DNA of 64,000 nt from Schistocerca nitens (Eukaryota > Arthropoda > Insecta > Orthoptera > Acrididae): the NCBI RefSeq assembly GCF_023898315.1, contig NC_064617.1, positions 620,239,000 through 620,302,999 of the forward strand, given 5' to 3'. This document shows positions 55,453 through 64,000 of the stretch, piece after piece. The position numbers and the translations under genes are program-made. The notes under the pieces are model-generated. The model made no database searches. It saw only the letters and a program-made list of their open reading frames with translations, and was not told where the DNA came from. Position 1 is the stretch's first letter. Each line of letters opens with the position of its first letter.

Positions 55453-56706
55453 TGGGAGAACCAACAGTGACACCGCTTTTTCACTGGTGCCTTACGAGAC
55501 AGGCAAATATCCTTTTTCTACGACTGGTTTGATGTGGTCCACTAAGAATTTCTCTTCCGTTCCAACCTCTTCATCTCAGAGTAGCACTTGTAACGTACGT
55601 ACTCAGTTACTTGGAGGATGTATTCCAATCTGTCTTACTCTACAGTTTTTGCCTTCTACAGTTCCCTCTAGTACCATAGAAGCCATTCCTGCATGTCTTA
55701 ACTGATGCCCTAACATCCTGTCCCTTCTCCTTAGCTTCCCTGCACTTTCTATTTCTTTCATTCCCCATCGACTCGTCTTTCTGAATTTCTGTGAGCATTT
55801 TTGTACTTCCGTCTTTCATCGATCAACTGAAGCATTTCGTCCGTTTCCCATGGTTTCTTCGCAGTTGCCTTCTTTGTACCTACATTTTTCGTTCCAACCT
55901 CTATGATTGTCCTATTTAGAACAGCACTTCTGTATCCCACTTCTTTGCGTGCTGGTTCTTCCCGACTAATCTCTTAACTCCAGCCTAATCTTCACCACTG
56001 CTATAATGTGATCTGAGTCTATATCTGCTCCTGGATACGCTTTGCAATCCAATATCTGATTTCAGAATCTCTGTCTGACCATGTTATAGTGCAACTAAAA
56101 TCTTCCCATGTCACCCCCCCCCCCTTTACCAAGCATTCCTCTTACTCTTGTGATTCTTTAACAGAGTATTGGCTATTACTAGCTGCAATTTATTACAGAA
56201 CACAATTAGTCTTTCTCCTCTCTCGTTGCTTGTCCCAAGCCCATATTCTCCTGTAACAGTTCCTTATACTCCTTCCGCTACAAGAACTGTCCATTCCCCC
56301 ATGGCTATTAGATTTTCATGTCCATTTACGTGCTGTATTAACCTTTCAATATACTCATATATTTCTTCTCTCTCTTCATCTTCAGCCTACGACCTCGGCG
56401 TGTATCTCTGAGCTATCGTTGTCGGTGTTAGTTTGCTGTCGATTCTGATAAGAACTGTCCTATCACTAAACTGTTTACGGTAACACACTCTCAGCCCTAA
56501 CTTCCTATTCACAACAAACACTACTCCAGTTACACCATTTTCTGCTGCTGTTGATATTACCCTATACTCATCTGACCTTTCCATTTCACTTCACTGATGC
56601 CTACTATATCCAGATTGAGCTTTTGCATTTCAGTTTACAGATTTTCTAGCTTTCCTACCACGTTCAGACTTCTGATATTCTACGACCCGGCTTGTAAAAT
56701 GTTATC

Positions 56707-56896
56707 AAATGGCTCTGAGCACTATGGGACTCAACTGCTGAGGTCATTAGTCCCCTAGAACTTAGAACTAGTTAAACCAAACTAACCTAAGGACATCACA
56801 AACATCCACGCCCGAGGCAGGATTCGAACCTGCGACCGTAGCGGTCTTGCGGTTCCAGACTGCAGCGCCTTTAACCGCACGGCCACTTCGGCCGGC
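56707..56896 (-). repeat. Locust-type tRNA SINE
   Basis: Full length, same sub-lineage marks as 1005-1201 (ACTAGTTAAAC, GTCTTGCGG). The 11-bp duplication AAAATGTTATC lies at 56696-56706 and 56897-56907; nested in the LINE. Confidence 0.95.
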
Positions 56897-57096
56897 AAAA
56901 TGTTATCCTTTACTTGGATATTCAATCTTCATCTCATGATCACCTCACCTCCCCTTTGGCAGTCCTCTCCCGAAGATCTGAAGGGGAATCATTCCGGAAT
57001 CTTTTGCCAATGGAGAGATCACAATGACACTTCATTTACAGGCCACATATCCTGTGGATATAAGTTAAGTGTCTTTAATGTAGTGGTTTCAATTGC

Positions 57097-57286
57097 AAAT
57101 GGCTCTGAGCACTATGGGACTCAACTGCTGTGGTCATAAGTCCCCTAGAACTTAGAGCTACTTAAACCTAAATAACCTAAGGACATCACACACATCCATG
57201 CCCGATGCAGGATTCGAACCTGCGACCGTAGCGGTCGTGCGGTTCCAGACTGTAGCGCCTTTAACCGCTCGGCCACTCCGGCCGGC
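57097..57286 (-). repeat. Locust-type tRNA SINE
   Basis: Full length. The 11-bp duplication GTTTCAATTGC lies at 57086-57096 and 57287-57297; nested in the LINE, 200 bp from its neighbour and in the same orientation. Confidence 0.95.
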
Positions 57287-57801
57287 GTTTCAATTGCCTT
57301 CTGCAGCCTCAGTCCGTTGATCGGTCTGCCCTTAGGGGCAGTTTCCCACATCAGGCACAAGAGAGTGCCCTAAACCTCCGTCCGCTCCTCCGCCCTCTTT
57401 GACAAGGCCGTTGGCAGAATTAGGGTGACTTCTTTACTTAGTGAAATTTTTGTTTGTTTGTAGATACATGCTTGCTTTCCTGTCACACATTGACGTCTGA
57501 CCCCCAGTAACATAGCATGCCACTAACGAGATGGGACGAGCACAAAATGGAACAAACGTAGGTCGCTATGTGTTTCAAAGACAAACTGGGTGACGTGAGT
57601 ATTTCAGTGTGTGCCAGAAATGCAGATATGTAAGTACAAAGAAACAAAACATTAAGAACTGCTCAATTTTATTTTTCGTTGAAGAGGTTACTGGATGCCT
57701 GTGTATGCCCCTCGTATAATAGCACTGTCTGTTCCAGCATTCGATAAATGAATAAATAAATCAGTAAATAAATATTTCGTCAATGAATAATTTGTACTTA
57801 C

Positions 57802-57879
57802 CTTTTTCTCTGACGTTGTACGAGATGTCTCTCTTAGATCTGGCTTGGCAAGCGATCTTTGGATGCATGACACTCTCAT
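57802..57879 (-). CDS. Candidate upstream exon of the alkaline phosphatase gene
   Basis: On the minus strand a 78-nt segment follows a pyrimidine-rich acceptor (TTTGTTTGTAG) and is followed by a near-perfect donor (AAAAAG|GTAAGT). It carries 2 nt, 25 sense codons and 1 nt. The translation includes MHPKIACQARSKRD and SYNVREK. The leftover G joins the AC that opens the exon at 15397, making Asp and reading NVREK-D-ADFWRARA. That is the order expected at the N-terminus of insect alkaline phosphatases, where a short charged stretch with HP precedes a W-x-x-A helix. The exact phase match across 42.4 kb is the main support. It could instead be an exon-like accident or an exon of another gene. The signal-peptide exon would lie further right and was not found. 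Confidence 0.58.
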
Positions 57880-60640
57880 CTACAAACAAATGAAAGATTG
57901 TTGTCAGATATAATTAAATATAGTACAGCAATATTATCAGACTGCTTTCTGTTGATGTACGAAAATCCAGTAATATGTATTTAATCAATCTAGTAATTCA
58001 TTTATAATTCCTCTACTTATTTATTATCAAACCTTTCGAGGGCTATACCATTAGAACCTTATATTGAAGACACTGGGTATGCCTGTCAGTCCTTCATACT
58101 TATTTTGACGTTCGACATACGTGTGTAGTGCTAGGTTGTTGCGATTGAAGTGCAATTAATCACGAAGGTCCACAGTAGGCTGTAATTATTGTATGGCAGC
58201 GAAACGTCGTAGATATGCTAATGCGTTAACGCGGAGCCGATTTACGCTGGCCGCCAGGTCCTAACCCGGAGCTGTACGGCTCCTCGGTGACGTTTTGGGT
58301 GTTCATACTGATCGAACTGTGTAAGTGGCAGTAAATAGTAAAATCAACTTTGTGCCTTTCTCACTTGTTTGACGTTTTCTGCTCGCATCCCGTTTCTAAC
58401 CTGATACATAAGGAAAAATTTCTATTCGTCTTTCTTGCTTTCACAGCGCCAGATTGGCACCTAATGGACAAAACTGGAACTTATTTTTTTCCATGGAAAA
58501 CCGTTTTCGCATTAACGCATTAGAAAAACAACCAAGTTTCTCTGTCGTACGACAATTGCAGCCCACATTGGACCTCTGTTAGGAACTGCACTTTAATTAT
58601 AACCACCTGGTATCATTACAGAAATTTGAAGCTCCTTGATACAGTGGTTTTCGTAACCTACACTCGATCAGTTGAATTTAAGGTACCTTTTTCAATTAAA
58701 ATGACCCAAGAAAATTGGCCATACCTGGGGTTCTAGTAATTACACTGATAAGAAGTCAAGTGATTTGAATAGCCATTGGTCTAGCAAATATTTATACACC
58801 TATCGGAAGAACGAGCATACTTTAACTATTCTGCAGTACAGGGTCAAAATGTAAACATTACTCTCTTCCTCCACTCCAGGCAAACTGATTAAATCGACCA
58901 ATTGTTGCGCATTACGTGTGATCCAGGGTGGTTTTTAGAACAACCAACTGCTCAGGGGTGGTCCATGAGAACACCGCCGAAACCACGATTTTTGGGTACG
59001 AAAAGTACCAATTGTGGTGCTGGCCGCTTCTATAATTTCGGTCCATGGCTGATCGTCGAAATACTAAGATGATATTGTAGTCGAGCTTCGTTACTTTTTT
59101 CGATATCATTATAGTTACTGTGATCCAGACGATCAGAGTTACAGTATCATTAATTTTATGAACATCTACAACTAAGCCCTAGAAACCACTACGAATAGAA
59201 GGAAGAAGGTATGTCCAGTGATTTACCTCATCTTAGTTTTCTTTTCACATAAGAAGCGTGGGAGGAATACGTGCTGAATCGCGTCTGCGCGAGATATAAT
59301 TAATCTAATATTGCTAGGAGGTCTTTCGCGACGGAGTCCTTGGACAGGAAAAAGCGTGGGATTTTACTCAAATTTCACGTGGCATGTATACCGATGAGTT
59401 TTTATCCAATTTAACGGTGTCTTCAAGATCGTGTCGAGAGAGACACGTAGTGGAAATTTGTAAATAGTGTCTCACCGGATAATTTGTAACCCTCTTCAAG
59501 TGCCTGCCGATTCAGTTTCCTCAACACGTCCAAAAAACGCTGCAGTGGTCAAACAAACCTGTGAGTACTCGTGTTGCCCTTGTCTGTTTACGTACGCTGT
59601 TTACCCGCTGGTGGTACGGGTCCCACATGTCTTATCAAAATTCTGGCGTGGCTGTTTGTAAACTTATAGCATTTTCCTAGCATCCAAGACTCGTGACAGT
59701 ACACGGAAGCGATGCTTAAAAATAAGCCCCACGGGCAGAACGAGAAGAGAAAGAATACTATTGGCAATGCATTTAAAATGGCTCTGACTTGCAGAAATCT
59801 TATAGATATGTGTAGCTGATGGCGCTCGATGTAGGAGCTCGGTCGGCACGTGCTCGCCTGTGACTGTGTGCACAGGCGGCAGGCGCCGTTACGGCTGGGC
59901 GCCCGTTATCTGCAGCCTATCACAACAGGTGGCTCAGACAGCGAGCTCCGCTAGCAGCGCCCCGTGTCGCGGCTGCATTCACAATGTGGAGCGCTGCTAG
60001 CACTCTGTGTGTGTCGCCGCGGCGAAACACGGTCAAGGTTGCCGCAGGAAAGCGGCCGTGTCAGGGCCGCCCCGTGGTCAGGTAGCGTAAATAGGCAATT
60101 CTCTACTCCCCATTCCTGCGCCTGTGAATAGGAAGCGCACTCGATGGACCTACGTTCCAGAAAAGACACAGTCTCTGTTGCAATATTTACTGATAGCGTT
60201 TCGCACTGATATCGCATCATCAGATTTCCTGCAAAGCTTGATTTGCGAATCTATCTAAACCATTAAGGCCCAGAATAAGCTAATGGAGCGAGGATGCAGA
60301 CATACCATAAAAATGCAGCCGGGCCCCATTAGTCAGATTTAAAAGAAGTGCTAGCAATTACCTCAGTCAATACTAAAACCACAGAAAAATACGGTTGTAG
60401 CGAAAAGCGCAATCATCAATTTGAAGATAAAAATCCTGAAACGAAACAAAAAAGAAAAAAAAGACCATGAAAGAACGAAAAACCACTAAACACACCGAAG
60501 CCAAGTGTTCAGGATAAGGGAGGTAAATGAACTCTCCGAGTACACTGTCTTTTATTGGAAATATGGAATCGCAGTTGCTGCAGTAGGACACAGGACTATA
60601 ATTTTTAGTGGCCCTTCGGGACTTTCACAATGACCTTTAC
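57880..60640. other. Mostly unassigned; CpG-rich patch at 59800-60080
   Basis: No transposon was recognised in 57900-59800. The patch 59800-60080 is much richer in CG dinucleotides than its surroundings (CGCCGCGGCG, GCGCCCGTTATC). It lies upstream of the candidate first visible phosphatase exon on the minus strand, so it could be part of a promoter or untranslated exon. No coding start with a signal peptide was found. Confidence 0.4.
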
Positions 60641-60649
60641 AATTTACAG

Positions 60650-60830
60650 AAATGGCTCTGAGCACTATGGGACTTAACATCTGAGGTCATCACTCCCCTA
60701 GACTTAGAACTACGTAAACCTAAATAACCTAAAGACATCACACACATCCATGTCCGAGGCAGAATTCGAACCTGCGAGCGTAGCAGCTGCGTGGTTCCGG
60801 CCAAGAACCGCTCGGCCACTGCGGCCGGCC
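60650..60830 (-). repeat. Locust-type tRNA SINE, head partly deleted
   Basis: The segment between GTGGTTCCGG and CCAAGAACCGC lacks about 12 bp, and the B-box is altered (ATTCGAACC kept). Imperfect flanks TTACAATTTACAG and TTACAGTTTACAA suggest an aged duplication. Confidence 0.88.
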
Positions 60831-61209
60831 ATTACAGTTTACAACATTTTACGTTGGTAGCCGAGTTTTAATTTTATTTCTACACGATACTTGGGAAACT
60901 TCCCCTGTTCTCTTCGTTAGGCGTCCCGACTTCGTCGCTTGCCCTTTGAAAACCAGAGAAACTGAACGGTATACGCTGCTCGTCTCCATAGCCAACACGA
61001 ATTCATAACCAAGAGAAAGGCGTTCGTAAAGACAAACAGATGTTTTACGTAAAGAGAATGTACGTCTACTTTTAATTCGTTACTCAAAAAGATCACACTT
61101 CAGTGTTTGACAGAGGATTCAGGGAATTACTTTCGTACAATTTTTCTGCCGTTCTAGTCTCGAATTTTTTTTCTCCTTTTTTTTGTTTTTTGTTTTTGAG
61201 TCATCAGTC

Positions 61210-61990
61210 GTATGACTGGTTAGATACTGCCCGTCGCTTATTCCTCTCCAGTGCCAATCTTTTCATCTGAGATTATCACTTGCAACCTACCTCCCCAGTT
61301 ATTTGCTGGATGTACTCCGATCTCTGTCTTCCTCTGAGGTTTTTATCCTCTACAGCTCCCCCTAGTAACATGGAAGTTAATGCCTAATGCAGACAACATA
61401 AAAGTAGGTCAACGACAGCTATGAGTTATCACCTTTAACTGTGTTTAGCCCTTAAATTTTATATCACTACCGGTTTCGTGGCACTAAATCCGCTTGATGA
61501 TGTGGGTTTTAGAGCCACGAAACTGGTAATGATCTAAAAACAAAAGACTACATACAGCTGAAGCGGTTACTTAATCCCCAAGATGATTAATCCCTGATGT
61601 CTTAACAGATGTCCTATCATCCCCTCCCTTTCTGTGGTCAGTGTTTCTCACATACTTCTTTTCTCTCCGATTCTGCGCAGAACCACCTTGTTCCTTACCT
61701 TACCGGATCACATAATTTTCAACATTCGTCTGTAGCACCACATCGTAAATGCTTCGATCTTCTTCGTTCCGGTTTTCTCACAGTCCATGTCTCACTGCAA
61801 TGCAGTGCTGTGTTCCAAACGTACAGTCTCTCAAATTTCTTCCTCAGATTAAAGTCTATTCTTAATACTCGCAGACTTCTGCCGGGCAGGAATGCCCTTT
61901 TGCCAATGTTAGTCCGCTAGGTATGTCCTCCTTGCTCCGTTCATCGTAGATTGTTTTGCTTTCTATGTAACAGAATTTCGTAACTTCGTG
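61210..61990 (-). mobile_element. RTE-like LINE, C-terminal fragment with a 201-bp insertion
   Basis: On minus it carries the ORF end region homologous to 19640-19990 and 55570-55740. This is seen on plus as CTTGCAACCTACCTCCCCAG, CTACAGCTCCCCCTAGTAAC and CTCTCCGATTCTGCGCAGAA. It is continuous apart from the insertion at 61386-61586. Heavily mutated. Confidence 0.72.
61386..61586 (+). mobile_element. 201-bp insertion with hairpin and hammerhead-like core
   Basis: It interrupts the LINE; 9-bp flanks TTAATGCCT (61377-61385) and TTAATCCCT (61587-61595) differ at one base. Inside, TATCACTACCGGTTTCGTGG pairs with CCACGAAACTGGTAATGAT. The plus strand holds TTGATGA-T-GTGG...CCAC-GAAAC, close to the hammerhead core CUGANGA-stem II-GAAA. 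No coding frame. Confidence 0.65.
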
Positions 61991-62439
61991 ATCCAAATTC
62001 TGTTGTTATGTTTCTCGCTGTTCTCATTTCTGATGCTTCCCTTTTACTGTCCCTAAATATGCAAGGAAAAAATCAACACGCAAATCAATCCATGCGGGGT
62101 CCTGCTTCTCTTGTTGTATCATGATTGCCATTACTCCCAATGTAGGTGAGGAGGAAATGTACATGGGTTGATGAGAAGTATGGAAATCGGGAGAGATGAA
62201 TGCTTACACATGAATACAGATGTTAGTCAAAGCTGCAGGATACGCTGTTGTATCTGACTACGAACTGCACCTGTACAATGTCCTCGGGGCATTGCCAATG
62301 TCACTCGCTGTCAGGACAGTCTCTGGCTAGTTGTGAGTGCATCATGTAGGTATTATGTGAATTCAGACCTGGGGAAATCGTTGGTGCTTCCGCAACCCAA
62401 GGAGCCAAATTGTTTCATGTTTGAAGAGGCATTGTATGG

Positions 62440-63440
62440 GAGATTTATACTGCATACGGGAATATCGGAAAAACATCATCCGCTATGGCACAACGCGGAC
62501 GGAAGTGCGTGTCGAAGGGTCGTGACGGAAGGTCACTGCAGGGAACTGGGACGAAAAGTAAGAAGACGACAGCTGGCCGTTGGGGCCGAGCCGTTCTAGG
62601 CGCTTCAGTCTTTAACCGCGAGATCGCTACGGTAGCAGGTTCGAATCCTGCTTCGGGCATCGATGTGTGTGATGTCCTTAGGTTTGTTAGGTTTAAGTAG
62701 TTCTAAGTTTTAGGGGACTGGTGAGCTCAGATGTTAAGTCTTATAGTGCTCAGAGCCATTTGAAGAAGACGACAGCTTCTAAAGTCACTCGCGAACTGAA
62801 TATCACACTCACGAACCTTATCAGCAACAAAACAAGCTCGAGGGAGCTCCCTAAGTAGGGGATTGCAAGGGAAGTTGATATTCCAAAACCACTCATCAGT
62901 GCAAATACCTTTAAGAGAAAAACGTGTTGCCAAATCCACAAAACCTGGACTGCAGAACAGTTGAAGAAAGCCATTTGATCTGACGAGTCTTCTTTCACAT
63001 TGTTTCCAACTTCTGGCCGAGTTTACTTTCCACAAAGAAACATGTTGAGAGGGGGCGGGGGGGGGGGAGGTTCGGTGATGATTTGGACACCCATATCGTG
63101 GTATTCCATAGGCCCCACATTTAGTCTGCAATGCCGCGTTTCTACCAACGATTATGGGGCGGTTTTGGTTGATCAGGTCCATCCCATAGTACAATGTTTG
63201 TTCGCCAATGGTGTTGCTGTGTTCCAATACTATAGGGCCCCCGTTCACACTGCGCGCATCGTCCAGGTCTGGTTTTGTGAGCACGAGCATGAATTGTTCC
63301 ATTTCCCTAGCTACCACAGTCACCAGATCTCGATATTATTGAGCCCTTGTAGTCTGTTTTCCAGAGAAGTGTGCACGATCACTATCCACGTATATTATCG
63401 TTACCTGAACCTGCAATCGTGTTGCAACAAGAATGATTTA
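62440..63440 (+). mobile_element. Tc1-like transposase pseudogene with a SINE insertion
   Basis: Remnants in order: AQRGRKCVSKGRDGRSLQGT, then after the SINE TASKVTRELNITLTNLISNK, KPLISANTFKRKTCC, SDESSFTLFPTSGRVYFPQR (first Asp kept) and GGGSVMIWTPISWYSIGPTF. These are followed by NDYGAVLVDQVHPIVQCLFA and the DN-P-HTA block degraded to YYRAPVHTARIVQVWF. The final SPDLNIIEP.W block is garbled. A G-run at 63051-63067 interrupts the frame. Confidence 0.8.
62575..62762 (+). repeat. Locust-type tRNA SINE
   Basis: Full length with several substitutions. The 15-bp duplication AAGAAGACGACAGCT lies at 62560-62574 and 62763-62777; nested in the Tc1-like pseudogene. Confidence 0.95.
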
Positions 63441-63687
63441 AGATTCCCCTGAAAATCTTTCAGGACATTTATTTGTCCATATCGAGAGTACTGGTACCTG
63501 TTTTGAATGCCAACTTATACGGTTATGAGGCCCGGCAACTTATTGTATTTTTGTGCTTTCCATACTTTCGTCCGACGTGTGCATTTTGCCATTCAGGTGA
63601 GAAAGTAGGTGATCGTAATTTTGTGAAAAGATATGGCCGCAATGAAAGAAGGCAGTCTTATCGTTTGCCAATATGCTTACCGTATCC

Positions 63688-63936
63688 GTGACATTCTTTC
63701 CACTATTTCACGATGGTAAGGGCGCCATTACCCCAGAAGAGGATCGACGAGAGTAGCGTAGGCAGTCTCCTTAGTGGGTATATGTACATCCTAACCATTC
63801 TATCAGCAAAGTGACATTCTTTCCACTATTCCACGATGGTAAGGGCGCCATTACCCCAGAAGAGGATCGACGAGAGTACCGTAGGCAGTCTCCTTAGTGG
63901 GTATATGTACATCCTAACCATTCTATCAGCAAAGTG
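63688..63936. repeat. Two-copy 123-bp tandem duplication
   Basis: Copy 1 at 63688-63810 and copy 2 at 63811-63933 (both start GTGACATTCTTTCCACTATT, end CTATCAGCAAA plus GTG). They differ at about two positions (TTTCAC/TTCCAC and GTAGCG/GTACCG). The high identity means a recent duplication, or an assembly artefact. Confidence 0.96.
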
Positions 63937-64000
63937 TACTCATTGGTCCACCTTCTCCTTGCCGCAAGAAGCTGATTTTACTAAAACATATCTTAAGAAA

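Larger units (their letters stand above)
55540..57420 (-). mobile_element. RTE-like LINE, reverse-transcriptase core deleted
   Basis: On minus from 57420: 5' UTR, then endonuclease remnants (GVVFVVNRKLGLRVCYRKQF, VLIRIDSKLTPTTIAQRYTP, a degenerate catalytic segment, KPWETDEMLQLIDERRKYKN). The sequence then jumps directly to the ORF C-terminus (55740-55560, which parallels 19830-19680). The middle is absent, as in 7240-8345. Two SINEs (56707 and 57097) are nested in its 5' part. Confidence 0.75.
15398..57801 (-). other. Inferred 42.4-kb intron of the alkaline phosphatase gene
   Basis: If the exons at 57879-57802 and 15397-15177 are consecutive, this whole interval is one phase-1 intron. It begins GTAAGT and ends CGGCAG on the minus strand. 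Almost all recognisable content is transposons, SINEs and microsatellites in both orientations, with no competing host exon found. The extent depends on the upstream exon call; a skipped small exon inside cannot be excluded. Confidence 0.5.

Noticed and set aside
1..64000. CRISPR arrays, bacterial operons, phage or viral genes
   Set aside because: No spaced direct-repeat array, no operon-like gene packing and no viral capsid or polymerase blocks were seen; reverse transcriptases here are of the non-LTR type.

Overview
The window reads as intronic DNA from an insect with a very large, repeat-rich genome. The most abundant repeat is a ~190-bp tRNA-derived SINE (20 copies, most with clean target-site duplications) that I recognise from memory as the common SINE of Schistocerca-type locusts. 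The LINE, Tc1/mariner and 5S-derived SINE families also fit an orthopteran. The species call is inference; I could not search a database.

Host gene: three exon-like segments on the minus strand appear to belong to one alkaline phosphatase gene. They are a short upstream exon (57879-57802), an exon with the metal-binding GDGM motif (15397-15177), and an exon with the catalytic serine in ADSACSS (6168-5995). All have consensus-like splice sites and their phases match (1/1, then 0/0). The first intron would be about 42.4 kb and the second about 9.0 kb. The remaining 3' exons should lie left of the window and the signal-peptide exon to the right. No other host gene is supported.

Layout (+ strand order): 1-786 LINE 3' end; 992-2446 SINEs and a tRNA-Thr-like composite SINE; 2985-3990 LINE with a nested SINE; 4910-5409 SINE and microsatellites; 5995-6168 phosphatase exon; 6353-6775 fold-back repeat; 7240-8640 LINE and SINE; 10299-14742 SINE, LINE, pogo-like, hAT-like and mariner remnants; 15177-15397 phosphatase exon; 15986-16507 5S-derived SINE split by a tRNA SINE; 19620-23090 the longest RTE-like LINE (minus), carrying two SINE insertions; 24106-24560 MITE; 26632-27545 SINE and another repeat; 28781-34460 Tc1-like elements, a fold-back element and SINEs; 34640-36945 a LINE with a 718-codon open reverse-transcriptase frame; 37140-38995 Tc1-like and LINE remnants; 40369-41623 an inverted-repeat element; 41690-45452 mixed Tc1, LINE and SINE; 49913-52234 a TIR-bounded element carrying a decayed gene of an uncharacterised CxxC protein family; 52684-54110 Tc1-like with two SINEs; 54690-57420 LINE pieces; 57802-57879 upstream phosphatase exon; 59800-60080 CpG-rich patch; 60640-63440 SINEs, LINE and Tc1-like; 63688-63936 a 123-bp tandem duplication.

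Best candidate for something undescribed: the 2.3-kb element at 49913-52234, whose only gene belongs to a conserved but unnamed protein family. Also notable are two SINE subfamilies with different tRNA heads on one shared body, and hammerhead-ribozyme-like motifs inside inverted-repeat elements at 41553-41590 and 61494-61522. Nearly every mobile-element gene here is broken by stops, frameshifts or nested insertions.
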